From: a virus
Virus record (IMG/VR): IMGVR_UViG_3300037502_001013
Span: 1-29,005 of that record
DNA length: 29,005 nucleotides
Strand: one strand, 5' to 3'
Shown: positions 1-9,046 of the stretch, piece by piece
How the letters are laid out: every line of letters begins with the position of its first letter
Position numbering within the stretch: the first letter of the stretch is position 1
Program-made: the position numbers and the translations under genes
The notes under the pieces: model-generated
What the model was told of the DNA's origin: nothing
Databases searched by the model: none
What the model saw: only the letters and a program-made list of their open reading frames with translations

Positions 1-66
1 TTATTAGTGCAGTCGAATACGGCTAGTAGTATTGACTGTATTGTAAGTTATGTAGAGATCAACTAA
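1..66 (+). CDS. C-terminal end of an upstream phage structural gene (partial)
   Basis: Frame 1 is open from the left edge to a TAA at 64-66 and encodes 21 residues ending in SSIDCIVSYVEIN. The end is a short alternating hydrophobic strand, as at the C-terminus of beta-rich phage structural proteins. The Shine-Dalgarno of the next gene (AAGGAG, 65-70) overlaps this stop, the usual packing of genes in this window, which supports a real gene end. The product cannot be identified from so short a piece; a baseplate or fibre protein is a guess from context. Confidence 0.6.
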   Translation, partial: LLVQSNTASSIDCIVSYVEIN

Positions 67-76
67 GGAGCGACTA

Positions 77-427
77 ATGACATATTTTTTAGGTAATAAT
101 CAAAGCGAACTGTTAAACGGTTCTCCAAGATATTTTTATGCTCTAAGAAGAACTGACGAAGGCGATCTGTACGTTGTTAGAATAGATCAATTAAACGGCG
201 AAGATGTTGTAATTAATAACGAAGGTGATTCTTCTGAAAATTATGATAAATTTTCAGTTGGTGTTGATTTTTTTAATGGCAGAGCAGTAAATCATGAACT
301 TGTTTATGATAATTTAAAATATGAGCAGTACAGATGGGATGATAGATTTATGAGTTACTATATCGATGAGGACGGCAATCTATCAGTTATAATCGGACAG
401 GATAGAAATTATCCTACTGATGTTTAA
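77..427 (+). CDS. Small conserved hypothetical virion protein
   Basis: A 116-residue acidic protein with no signal peptide or membrane segment. The start is set by AAGGAG at 65-70, six bases before the ATG. It contains RYFYALRRTDEGDLYVVRID near the N-terminus and a DNLKYEQYRWDDR stretch near residue 85, a pattern I associate with a small protein found beside fibre or baseplate genes in T4-like phages of aquatic bacteria; this is recollection, not a search. It sits directly upstream of the first large fibre gene and downstream of another probable structural gene, so a minor virion or fibre-associated role is likely. No enzymatic motif is visible. Function unknown. Confidence 0.8.
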   Translation: MTYFLGNNQSELLNGSPRYFYALRRTDEGDLYVVRIDQLNGEDVVINNEGDSSENYDKFSVGVDFFNGRAVNHELVYDNLKYEQYRWDDRFMSYYIDEDGNLSVIIGQDRNYPTDV

Positions 428-429
428 AG

Positions 430-436
430 ATAAATA
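430..436 (+). promoter_or_regulatory. Candidate late promoter ATAAATA before the fibre cassette
   Basis: ATAAATA lies in the gap between the 116-aa gene and the first large fibre, 28 bases before the ATG at 465. It matches seven of the eight bases of the T4 late promoter TATAAATA. By T4 spacing, transcription would start near 442, leaving a short leader with AAGGAA at 452-457. The same motif type appears before four other genes in this window. Confidence 0.55.
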
Positions 437-464
437 TAGAATAGAATACTAAAGGAATTCAAAA

Positions 465-3400
465 ATGGCTGAATTTAAAATTGGTAGATTGAGATTTGTA
501 TGGCGCGGTTTATGGACTACCGGTTACGCCTACGTCAAAGATGATGTAGTGCGTGTTGGTGGTTCTTCTTACGTTTGTATTACAGGTCACACATCACAAG
601 CGACTTTTGCTGCTGATAGCATCAAATGGGAAAGAATGCAGGAAGGCATTCAATTTAAAAATACATGGACAACTACTACCATTTATGAAAGCAACGATAT
701 CGTTGTTTATGGTGGAATTGCTTATATCTGTACTACAGCACATACCAGTACAAGCACATTTGATCCCACAAAGTTTTCAGCCATTGTTAAAGGTTTTGAT
801 TACAAAGGCGCATGGAGCGGATCTAGCGTAGCATATAAATTAAATGATTTAGTAAAATATGGCGCAAACATTTATCTATGCACAACTGCACATACATCTA
901 CTGCTAGTTTTGTAACCGATTCTGGTAATTGGTCATTATTTGTTCCAGGCTTAGAATTTGAAGACAGCTGGAGTGGAGCTACTACATATCAAAGAGGCGA
1001 TATCGTAACCTATGGTGGTTATTCATATGTATCTCTGCAAAATCATATCAATCAAGTTCCTAGTACAGCCACTTCATATTGGGACATATTAACCACTGGC
1101 TATAAGAACGAAGGTATTTGGAACAGCATTGACACCTATGAAGTAGGTAACGTAGTTCAATACGGTGGTAATGTCTACGAAGCAATTGCAGACAACTCAA
1201 ACACTGTGCCAACAAATACAGGATCTTGGAAATTATTGGTTCAAGGTCTAAATTTCTTGGGCAGCTGGAGTGCAGGACAAAGCTACAAGCCTGGTGACGT
1301 AGTAAATTATGGCAGCAGCAGCTACAGAGTCAAAGTAGCACATACATCAGCAAACAGTGGTGCTGAAAGACCAGATCTTGACATTAGCGGTGTAAATTAT
1401 GGATTGTTAAGCGAAGGGGACAGTAACTATGTGACACTGAATCGCGGTGATCTTATTGCTCGCGGAGCCAGTGCAAATTATAATCTTCCAATAGGTTCTG
1501 CCGGCAAAGTACTAAAAAGTGACGGCACAGACCCAATTTGGGATTACTTTGGTGTAAGACAAAAAGTTTACTATGTAGCCCCAAATGGCACCGACAGCGT
1601 TGGGTATGGTGAAACTATTGACCGCCCATGGGCAACTATTGCATATGCCTGCGCTAACGTAACAGGTCCTGCAACTATTAACATTAAAACAGGCAGCTAT
1701 GCAGAAGCATTACCTATCAGCGTTCCAGCAACTGTTTCATTAGTTGGCGACGAGTTAAGAACCGTAACAGTGACACCGGCTAGCGGATATGCTGCTACAA
1801 ACATGTTTTATCTAAGAAACGGCAGTAACATTCGTAACATTACAATGAGCGGCTTGACCAGCTCATTGGGTGCCCCACTACCATCCGGAACAAGAAGAAC
1901 ATCAGTGTCATATATAAGTTTAGATCCAGGCACTGGGCCCACAGATAACACTGTATGGATTACTACAAAATCACCATATGTACAAAACTGTACTACATTC
2001 GGTACTGCTGTGTGTGGTTTAAAAGTGGATGGTACTTTACACAACGGTGGAAATAAGAGTATCGTAGCTAACGATTTCACACAGATTATCGATAACGGTA
2101 TTGGTGTGTGGTTAAATGGTGGAGCCAAAGCAGAACTGGTGTCGGTATTCACATATTTTTGTTATATTGGATATTTGACGACTAACGGTGGAACAATTCG
2201 TGGTGTTAACGGCAACAACTCATACGGTACATATGGTGCTGTGTCAGAAGACGGAGACCCAACAGAAACGCCACAGACCGGCACAGTAAATAATAGAAAC
2301 AATGAAGCCATTGTTGGAAATGTAATTTGTGCAGGAAGTCAAATTGTTCTTTTAGAATTACTAAACGGCGGTGAAGCTTATACATCTGCTACAGCCTTAA
2401 TTTCAGGTAATGGTGCTGGTGAAAATATTACACCTGTGTTTACCAACGGTGCAATCAGTCGAGTTGATATTACTACTGAAGGCACCACACATAAAACAGC
2501 ACTTAACAATGCTCAAACAGGCACAGCAACAAGTATCACATTAAGTGTCACAGATCTAACACCCACAAATGCATACAATGGTATGAGAATTACTATTATT
2601 GACGGTCAAGGATACGGACAGACTGGAATTATTAGTGCTTATAATGGCGGCACAAAAGTTGCCACAATTGTCAAAGAAGATACAACTCCGGGTTGGGATC
2701 ATTTAATTCCAACTGGCGTTGTTGAAACTACACTAAACGAAACAACAAGATATAGAATTGAACCAAGAGTGTCACTTACAGGTGGTGCTGCACCAACAAC
2801 CCCGGCAAAACTCCGAGCAGTAGTGGAAGCTGGTGAATTAATAGACATTTATATCATTGATGGTGGCGAAGGATACAACCCTGCAAGCCCTCCAGCAATT
2901 GTTATCACTGATCCAAATGCTACAATTTTAGGAGCAGCCACAGTTTCAATTAAAAATGGTGCAATTTCAAAATTTACCTATACTAATAGGGGAGTGTCAT
3001 ACACTACTGCCACTGCAACTATAACTGGTGACGGCTATGCAGATATTTTGCAGACCGGCGGATACTTGAATGTGAATGGATTAAGTTCAGCTCCAAGGCC
3101 AGGCTCTAACCTATCGATAGCAGGCGATTCCATTACATATAGGATTGTGGCATTCACAAATCAAACAGGATCGTCACCGAATATCAGTGGAAGACTACAA
3201 GTCAGTCCCGTAATTGCCACAGCACCTGCACAAAGCACTGTTGTTACAATAACTGAAAGATATTCAAATGTTCGACTAACTGGTCATGACTTCTTAAATA
3301 TCGGAACTGGTGGTGTTACTACAACAAATTATCCAGGAACACCCTCACAACCTCCAGCACAAGCAAATGAGGTTATTGAATACGGTGGTGGTCGTGTGTT

Positions 3401-4061
3401 TTACACCAGTACAGACCAAGATGGTAACTTTAGGGTTGGTGAATTGTTCTTAGTTGAACAGGCCACAGGTATTGCTACGTTGAATGCTGATGCGTTCAAC
3501 TTATCAGGATTGAATCAACTACAACTTGGTGCAGTAGCACTTGGTGGCTCAGGTGTTGCTATTAGAGAGTTTTCAGCAGATCCGTTATTAACTGCTGATG
3601 CCAACGACATTGTACCAACACAACGAGCTGTCAAAACATTTGTTGAAAATATTATTGGTGCTGGTGGTTCTAATATCACTGCTAACTCAGTAACGTTAGG
3701 CGGTATGGAACTGCTGGGCAATCAAATCACTGCCACAGGTGCATTGAATTTGGTAATGACCACAATTGATCCAACAGCAATAATTGTATTCAATAGAATA
3801 CCAACAACATCTGTGGCACCAACATCTGGTACACATTTAACTAACAAAACTTATACTGATTATACATATGCCCCAACTATTCAAAATTTATCATTTGAAA
3901 AGAGCACAGGAAGAATTCAGTATCAAGAAGAACATGCAAGTACGGCCAATACTGTTACACATGTGTATGATTCAGATACCACAGTAACTCAAGCATATAT
4001 TGGTCAAGAAAGATCAAGTTTTTCAATCAATGCTGCGGGCCATTTGATAATTACTATGTAA
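465..4061 (+). CDS. Large tail fibre with six carbohydrate-binding-like repeats and a beta-helix
   Basis: A 1198-residue virion fibre. Residues about 11-300 hold six repeats of roughly 50 residues, each with a pattern W...Y..nD.V.Y.G..Y.c...HtS (starting near residues 11, 64, 112, 163, 213 and 262), resembling chitin-binding/CBM5_12-type modules. Near residue 369 a segment YYVAPNGTD, followed by a 'DRPWATIAYA' stretch and INIKTGSY, resembles the start of right-handed beta-helix (pectin-lyase-like) domains. Residues about 620-950 are beta repeats with GGEAYTSA and GGEGYNPA turns. The C-terminal third has DGNFRVGELF and a VPTQRAVKTFV segment that I associate with fibres of T4-like aquatic phages. 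Start chosen from AAGGAA seven bases before the ATG. Probable role: receptor contact or adhesion; which glycan is unknown. Confidence 0.85.
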   Translation: MAEFKIGRLRFVWRGLWTTGYAYVKDDVVRVGGSSYVCITGHTSQATFAADSIKWERMQEGIQFKNTWTTTTIYESNDIVVYGGIAYICTTAHTSTSTFDPTKFSAIVKGFDYKGAWSGSSVAYKLNDLVKYGANIYLCTTAHTSTASFVTDSGNWSLFVPGLEFEDSWSGATTYQRGDIVTYGGYSYVSLQNHINQVPSTATSYWDILTTGYKNEGIWNSIDTYEVGNVVQYGGNVYEAIADNSNTVPTNTGSWKLLVQGLNFLGSWSAGQSYKPGDVVNYGSSSYRVKVAHTSANSGAERPDLDISGVNYGLLSEGDSNYVTLNRGDLIARGASANYNLPIGSAGKVLKSDGTDPIWDYFGVRQKVYYVAPNGTDSVGYGETIDRPWATIAYACANVTGPATINIKTGSYAEALPISVPATVSLVGDELRTVTVTPASGYAATNMFYLRNGSNIRNITMSGLTSSLGAPLPSGTRRTSVSYISLDPGTGPTDNTVWITTKSPYVQNCTTFGTAVCGLKVDGTLHNGGNKSIVANDFTQIIDNGIGVWLNGGAKAELVSVFTYFCYIGYLTTNGGTIRGVNGNNSYGTYGAVSEDGDPTETPQTGTVNNRNNEAIVGNVICAGSQIVLLELLNGGEAYTSATALISGNGAGENITPVFTNGAISRVDITTEGTTHKTALNNAQTGTATSITLSVTDLTPTNAYNGMRITIIDGQGYGQTGIISAYNGGTKVATIVKEDTTPGWDHLIPTGVVETTLNETTRYRIEPRVSLTGGAAPTTPAKLRAVVEAGELIDIYIIDGGEGYNPASPPAIVITDPNATILGAATVSIKNGAISKFTYTNRGVSYTTATATITGDGYADILQTGGYLNVNGLSSAPRPGSNLSIAGDSITYRIVAFTNQTGSSPNISGRLQVSPVIATAPAQSTVVTITERYSNVRLTGHDFLNIGTGGVTTTNYPGTPSQPPAQANEVIEYGGGRVFYTSTDQDGNFRVGELFLVEQATGIATLNADAFNLSGLNQLQLGAVALGGSGVAIREFSADPLLTADANDIVPTQRAVKTFVENIIGAGGSNITANSVTLGGMELLGNQITATGALNLVMTTIDPTAIIVFNRIPTTSVAPTSGTHLTNKTYTDYTYAPTIQNLSFEKSTGRIQYQEEHASTANTVTHVYDSDTTVTQAYIGQERSSFSINAAGHLIITM

Positions 4062-4082
4062 TAAGGATTAAGGAAGATAAAC

Positions 4083-6185
4083 ATGCCAACAACTGCACTA
4101 GGATCAACAAGATTTGTTAAACAAGGAGTTTACAGCGGCTCAGTAGCCTATTCTGTAGATGACGTAGTTTACTACAACGGTAAATGGTACTTATGTACCG
4201 CCGACGCAACAGCAGGAACACTGCCAACAGATATAACAAAATTTACTGTTTGGCAAAGTGCCTTTAATTGGAGAGGCAATCATAATAACACTGCCACAGC
4301 TTACAAAGTGGGCGATGTTGTTAGATATACAGTTAACTATACTACAGGATCAACGGGTTCTGGAACACATACTAGAACATCATCACAGGTGTTTATTTGT
4401 ATATTAGATCATACCAGTAACGGCACAACAACTTTTCTTCCTTTAAACGTAACATACTGGACTCCGATTAGCCTGCAGTCTTATCATGAAGGTTCAGTAA
4501 GTCTAGTAAATCAAAATGTAACACAGTCTTGGATGGCACAGGGTTCAGATCCTAGTAAGATTGTACAGTTTCCTGGTTACGGGCGAGTTGGTGAAACAGA
4601 AGCACCTTATCTAAAAGGCCTAAATCATTGTCATGCTATGACCTATGATCGTGGATCATTGATAACACAAAGTGGTCAATACAGATATTGGGGACTTGAC
4701 ACTAATAGTTCACAACCAAACAACTTTACTGTAGGACCACACTCAACCACAGCCAGCTTTTTCTTTAATGATTGGTTTAGATCGACTAGCAACAGCGGTG
4801 CAGGTGTACATTCAACACCAGACAATCAAATACCTAGACTAATACAGGTAGAACAGGGCTACGATTGGGCACTGCTTTTATTCAATAACGGAGAGTTATA
4901 TCACATAGGATATGGAGCACAAGGACAAAGTGGTGATAGAAGCAATAGTTCAAGACGTATAGCACGTCCTGGCGGCACATATTCTGAAACAGCATTGGCA
5001 ACTAATACCAGCACACACATTTTAAGAAATGCTAGAATTAAACGTATAGCAACATCAACTGATGAAAGAAACGCCAGCGTACACCACTGTGTGGCTTTGG
5101 ATGAGGACGGTAACGTTTACACTTGGGGATATAATGCCTACGGTCAACTAGGTGATAACAGTACCACAAATAGAAACATTCCTACGCTAATTCCCAAGGC
5201 ATTCTTTAACCTGCTATCAGGTGAAAAAGTTGTTGGCATTTGGGCTGGTGGTGGCGAATACGGATGGACTATGGCATTAACTGAAAAAAATCAGCTATAT
5301 GCATGGGGATATAACAACTACGGTCATTTAGGGCTAGGCACAACAAGCACAGGTGTATTAGTTCCTACAGAAGTTACCACGCAAACATGGACCACTGCTG
5401 GCGTAGGCACAATTAGAAAAATTGCTACATGCACAGGCGTAAGCACACAGTTTCAATCAACAGCAATTTTGACCAGTAAAGGTTCAATTTATGTTGCTGG
5501 ATATAATGCTGCTGGACAGTTTATGTTAGGTAACACCAGCCAACAAAACAGTTTTGTCGTAGTTACTTCAGGTCCGGGCGCTAGTGAAAGTGCAGAAGAT
5601 GTATGGATCACAGCAAGCCAGTTTGCAAGCATGTACGTAACTGATGTGGCTAGTAAAAAACTTTGGGCCTGCGGAGCAAATAATGTAGGCCAATTGGGTA
5701 TTCAAGGAACCAACACAAGCTATAATACAGCTCAAGAGTGCTACAGATCAATCAACAACGTAGAAACTGCACTAACTGGTGTTACTCGACTAACTGCTAT
5801 GGGTGGTAGTACTGGCGGTAATAATACATCCGTAGTAGTTTGTACTTCAGATGGTTGGAGCTATGCTGCAGGATACAATGGCTACGGACAATTAAGTCTA
5901 GGAAATACCAGTACTCAACACTATGGTTTTACTGATGGCAACGGTAAGGAATCCACAGGACAACGTGCTTTTACTATGGTAAAAATGCCACCAAGTCTAG
6001 CAGGTAAAGTGACGGATGTTTGCTTTATGGGATATTCTGACGGTTCTAGTACTAGCTATACTAGATGCTATTGGCTAGCTTCAGACGGACGGGTGTACGA
6101 GGCAGGATACAACAGTAGTTTCAGTGTAACAGGAACTGTTGCAGGTGATCATTATAACGTTATGCGACCAGTGATGTTAGGTTAA
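4083..6185 (+). CDS. RCC1-repeat beta-propeller fibre protein, paralogue 1
   Basis: A 700-residue protein. The N-terminus (residues 8-50) has the same W/Y-rich docking-like pattern as its neighbours (VYSGSVAYSVDDVVYYNGKW), with a second copy near residues 60-115. From about residue 265 onward there are seven RCC1-type repeats with cores such as HIGYGAQGQSG, TWGYNAYGQLG, AWGYNNYGHLG, VAGYNAAGQF, ACGANNVGQLG, AAGYNGYGQL and a degenerate last EAGYNSSF. Seven repeats is what a closed RCC1 beta-propeller needs. RCC1 propellers are protein- or ligand-binding platforms, so as a virion protein this is most likely a host-surface adhesin (inference). AAGGAAG at 4070-4076 supports the start. It begins 21 bases after the preceding fibre. 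Confidence 0.85.
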   Translation: MPTTALGSTRFVKQGVYSGSVAYSVDDVVYYNGKWYLCTADATAGTLPTDITKFTVWQSAFNWRGNHNNTATAYKVGDVVRYTVNYTTGSTGSGTHTRTSSQVFICILDHTSNGTTTFLPLNVTYWTPISLQSYHEGSVSLVNQNVTQSWMAQGSDPSKIVQFPGYGRVGETEAPYLKGLNHCHAMTYDRGSLITQSGQYRYWGLDTNSSQPNNFTVGPHSTTASFFFNDWFRSTSNSGAGVHSTPDNQIPRLIQVEQGYDWALLLFNNGELYHIGYGAQGQSGDRSNSSRRIARPGGTYSETALATNTSTHILRNARIKRIATSTDERNASVHHCVALDEDGNVYTWGYNAYGQLGDNSTTNRNIPTLIPKAFFNLLSGEKVVGIWAGGGEYGWTMALTEKNQLYAWGYNNYGHLGLGTTSTGVLVPTEVTTQTWTTAGVGTIRKIATCTGVSTQFQSTAILTSKGSIYVAGYNAAGQFMLGNTSQQNSFVVVTSGPGASESAEDVWITASQFASMYVTDVASKKLWACGANNVGQLGIQGTNTSYNTAQECYRSINNVETALTGVTRLTAMGGSTGGNNTSVVVCTSDGWSYAAGYNGYGQLSLGNTSTQHYGFTDGNGKESTGQRAFTMVKMPPSLAGKVTDVCFMGYSDGSSTSYTRCYWLASDGRVYEAGYNSSFSVTGTVAGDHYNVMRPVMLG

Positions 6186-6197
6186 AAGGAAAATAAA

Positions 6198-8591
6198 ATG
6201 GCAATATTAGATCTTGGTAAAGTAAAATTTTTATGGAAAGGTGATTGGGCTACTGGTACCAATTACGAAAAAGATGACATTGTTCATCATCAAGGTGAAG
6301 TATGGATATGTAAGCAGACACACTCCGCCAGTGTGAGTGGTGACGGTCTAAACAGACTAGCTCCTGGTAAACGATATCGTCAAAGTGCCTATGGTGTTAG
6401 TTTTGATCCTAATAAACCACCTGTAATTTATAATGTAACCAAAGTCGGTGGTAAGTTTTTTCTAAATGGTAGAATAAATCCTAACATCACTCTTGAAAAA
6501 GGTCATAGATATAGATTTTATGTTTATTCTAACTCAATGAACGGTGTTAATTTTAGATTTGCCACATCCACTGATGGTACCACATATACCACAGGCGTAA
6601 CAACTAGTGGAACCCCTGGAACCCCTGGCGCATATGTTGAAATCACTGTGCCTCTAGGTGCACCAAGCACACTATATTATAAACAAGATGGTACTACTGG
6701 TGTAGCAGACTCTGCTACAATCACGATCAGTTCTATATGGCAAGGTTGGCAGTATTGGGAAGAATTATCTTCTGGCTTTAGATGGACTGGTGCATGGAGC
6801 AATGCCACACAATATTATACTGACAACGTGGTTGTTTACGATGGTAATATGTATATTGCCACTTGCGACAATGTAGGTGAAATACCAGACATTGTTCAAG
6901 TCAGTAGAACTGCGACATTTAGTGACTGGACTGGACAACAAACTACTCAACGCAATAACTATTGTTGGGAACTGCTGTCAGGCAATCAAACTAAGAGAAG
7001 AAAAAACAACGCCATGTGGTTACCAAATCAAGGACCCATCAATTGGCCATACCTTCATAATGATGACACTGAGCCTGCAGTTTGGAGAAAATCTTACTAT
7101 ATTTCCAGTACTGGCAGAGTGTACGGACTAGGTTGGGGCACTGCCAGTAATCAAGGTTATAATACTAGTGGTTCGGGTAATAGTTTCTGGACCGAAATAC
7201 CGTTTAGATACTACGATTGGTATAAGAGCGCCGATGCAGTAAACTATGATGGTGGCATACAGCCAAGAATGGAAGAAGACTTTAAAATCAATGAAGGCTA
7301 CAATAGACTCTACAATAGAAGTGGTCGTCCACCAAAATGTATCCAGATTGAGATGACTTACGGAGCCACATATTTCTTATTTGACAACGGAGAATTATGG
7401 CACATTGGCCACAACGCTCAAGGCCAAGCTGGTATCGGCACCACCGGTAACAGAAATAGACCAACTCGTGTGCAAAACTTACACGACAGAAAGATTATCA
7501 AAGTCAGTTGCAGCAAAGGATCAGAAACCAACTCGTTTCATACAATTGCACTAGATGATGAAGGTGACGTATGGACTTGGGGATATAACGCTTATGGTCA
7601 GTGTGGACAGGGCACTTCTGTAAACATTTATAGTCCAAGACGTATCCCAAGAGAATGGTTGGGCGGTGAAGAAGTCATTGATATTCTTGCAGCAGGGCAC
7701 GAATATGGGTCTACATATATTAGAACCAAAGGCAACAATATCTATGCATGGGGCTACAATGGCTATGGACAGTTAGGCTGCGGCGACACAACAGATAGAT
7801 GGCGTCCAACTAGAATGACCGCATTCAATCCTATCACAAATGGTGGTATTAGAAAATTTGCTGCTGTGGGTCAAGGATCTTTATGTTCATTCCACTTGCT
7901 AGATGGTAACGGATACATGTGGCATACTGGCTATAACGGCTATGGTGTTGCTATTAACGGCAGCACCACAAACAATAACACTATTGCTCGAAGTACTACT
8001 GCACCAACTGCGGCTGCAACAGTTAATTTCTGGACCAGCGCACCTGCAAACTACAATATGCTATGGATGAGAATAACCAACGGCAACACCTATTTTGTAG
8101 GTTATAACGGCAGTAACTATATTGGTGGTATTGGTAACAATACTAGCCCAATTTCAACCCCCACACTGGTGTTTAATGTCACTAATGCTAAACGTGTGTT
8201 TGCTAGAGCCACGTACACAACTAACATTCGTGTCTATTGGTTGACTGATCGTGGTGAACTATGGTTCCAAGGTTATACTAACTACAGCTCACACGGAAAT
8301 GAATATGGTGGCAGTGGATCAAATGTTCAGGATGGTACCAATTATTATCCAGTTAGGATGGCTATTCCTTCCGGAACCAAGATCATTGACATGTTCATAA
8401 GTTGTGTGGACTCAAGTACAAACTATTTTGGATCTACTAACTATTTCTTATGTGACAATGGACAGATATATGGAAACGGATTTGCTGGTGCTAGTAGTGA
8501 TTTAAATAACTTTTTACTAGGTCATCAATATAATACATGGAACAGCGGAGTATTGTATCCTATGGATGTTACCAGAGGTTACGCAATTTAA
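6198..8591 (+). CDS. RCC1-repeat beta-propeller fibre protein with degenerate cupredoxin-like domain, paralogue 2
   Basis: A 797-residue protein, 12 bases after the previous gene. Residues 9-40 repeat the shared N-terminal module (FLWKGDWATGTNYEKDDIV). Residues about 74-178 form a beta domain with ITLEKGHRYRFYVYSNS and LYYKQDGTTG, laid out like cupredoxin-fold domains of marine phage proteins, but the Cys, His and Met copper ligands are absent. A second module of the first type follows (residues about 195-260). From about residue 310 come RCC1-type repeats, seven to eight by eye: LGWGTASNQG, HIGHNAQGQAG, TWGYNAYGQCG, AWGYNGYGQLG, HTGYNGYGV, VGYNGSNYIG, QGYTNYSSHG, GNGFAGASSD. Later repeats are eroded. 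Likely virion adhesin; receptor unknown. Confidence 0.85.
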   Translation: MAILDLGKVKFLWKGDWATGTNYEKDDIVHHQGEVWICKQTHSASVSGDGLNRLAPGKRYRQSAYGVSFDPNKPPVIYNVTKVGGKFFLNGRINPNITLEKGHRYRFYVYSNSMNGVNFRFATSTDGTTYTTGVTTSGTPGTPGAYVEITVPLGAPSTLYYKQDGTTGVADSATITISSIWQGWQYWEELSSGFRWTGAWSNATQYYTDNVVVYDGNMYIATCDNVGEIPDIVQVSRTATFSDWTGQQTTQRNNYCWELLSGNQTKRRKNNAMWLPNQGPINWPYLHNDDTEPAVWRKSYYISSTGRVYGLGWGTASNQGYNTSGSGNSFWTEIPFRYYDWYKSADAVNYDGGIQPRMEEDFKINEGYNRLYNRSGRPPKCIQIEMTYGATYFLFDNGELWHIGHNAQGQAGIGTTGNRNRPTRVQNLHDRKIIKVSCSKGSETNSFHTIALDDEGDVWTWGYNAYGQCGQGTSVNIYSPRRIPREWLGGEEVIDILAAGHEYGSTYIRTKGNNIYAWGYNGYGQLGCGDTTDRWRPTRMTAFNPITNGGIRKFAAVGQGSLCSFHLLDGNGYMWHTGYNGYGVAINGSTTNNNTIARSTTAPTAAATVNFWTSAPANYNMLWMRITNGNTYFVGYNGSNYIGGIGNNTSPISTPTLVFNVTNAKRVFARATYTTNIRVYWLTDRGELWFQGYTNYSSHGNEYGGSGSNVQDGTNYYPVRMAIPSGTKIIDMFISCVDSSTNYFGSTNYFLCDNGQIYGNGFAGASSDLNNFLLGHQYNTWNSGVLYPMDVTRGYAI
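7746..7771 (+). repeat. 26-bp exact repeat shared with the third propeller gene (copy 1)
   Basis: The bases coding for AWGYNGYGQ in propeller 2 are identical over 26 bases to 10076-10101 in propeller 3, then continue as agttagg against aattagg. The surrounding DNA has diverged, so this is a patch of identity at an RCC1 repeat core. Confidence 0.9.
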
Positions 8592-8608
8592 TTTAAAAGG
8601 AGTCTATA

Positions 8609-9031
8609 ATGACAAGAAAGATTATGAGTTTTGTGGAAGTACCAGGAGTAGTTCCGCCACAATTTAACAAAGCTGACAATACAATCATCGATGATGTTGA
8701 TCAATTGGGTAATATCGATAACAAATATTTTTTCAGCATCGATGATGCCAACTGCGAAGTCGTAGCTGAAGAAGAAAGTCAATTGAAATTCTATGATTTC
8801 AGTAAGTCAGAAGATGCTGCTGAATTCAAAGCAGCGGCTAATAAATTGGTCTACATTAATATAAAATTAGATGAGATCGAAGCCAAACTTGTGAGATCTA
8901 ATTCATTGTATATGTTGATCAAAAATGCAGTTGAAGGTAGTGAAGAACTAACGTCGAAGATTCAAGCAGTCGAGTCAGAGAAAGAAGAATTTCTACAATC
9001 TTTAGGCATTCCAGGTCAATCAGCAATCTAA
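8609..9031 (+). CDS. Small acidic protein of unknown function between two propeller genes
   Basis: A 140-residue, strongly acidic protein. AAGGAG six bases before the ATG at 8609 favours this start over the in-frame ATG at 8624. The N-terminal half is mixed (EVPGVVPPQFN, KYFFSIDDANCEVVAEEE); the C-terminal half from about residue 70 is predicted by eye to be helical and charged (LDEIEAKLVRSNSLYMLIK, then a SEKEEFLQSLGIPG end). I recognise no family. It is the only small soluble-looking protein among 20 kb of fibre genes and is flanked on both sides by RCC1 propellers. A fibre-assembly chaperone or a virion linker are possible roles, but nothing in the sequence proves either. Confidence 0.8.
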   Translation: MTRKIMSFVEVPGVVPPQFNKADNTIIDDVDQLGNIDNKYFFSIDDANCEVVAEEESQLKFYDFSKSEDAAEFKAAANKLVYINIKLDEIEAKLVRSNSLYMLIKNAVEGSEELTSKIQAVESEKEEFLQSLGIPGQSAI

Positions 9032-9046
9032 TAAAAGGATATAAAG

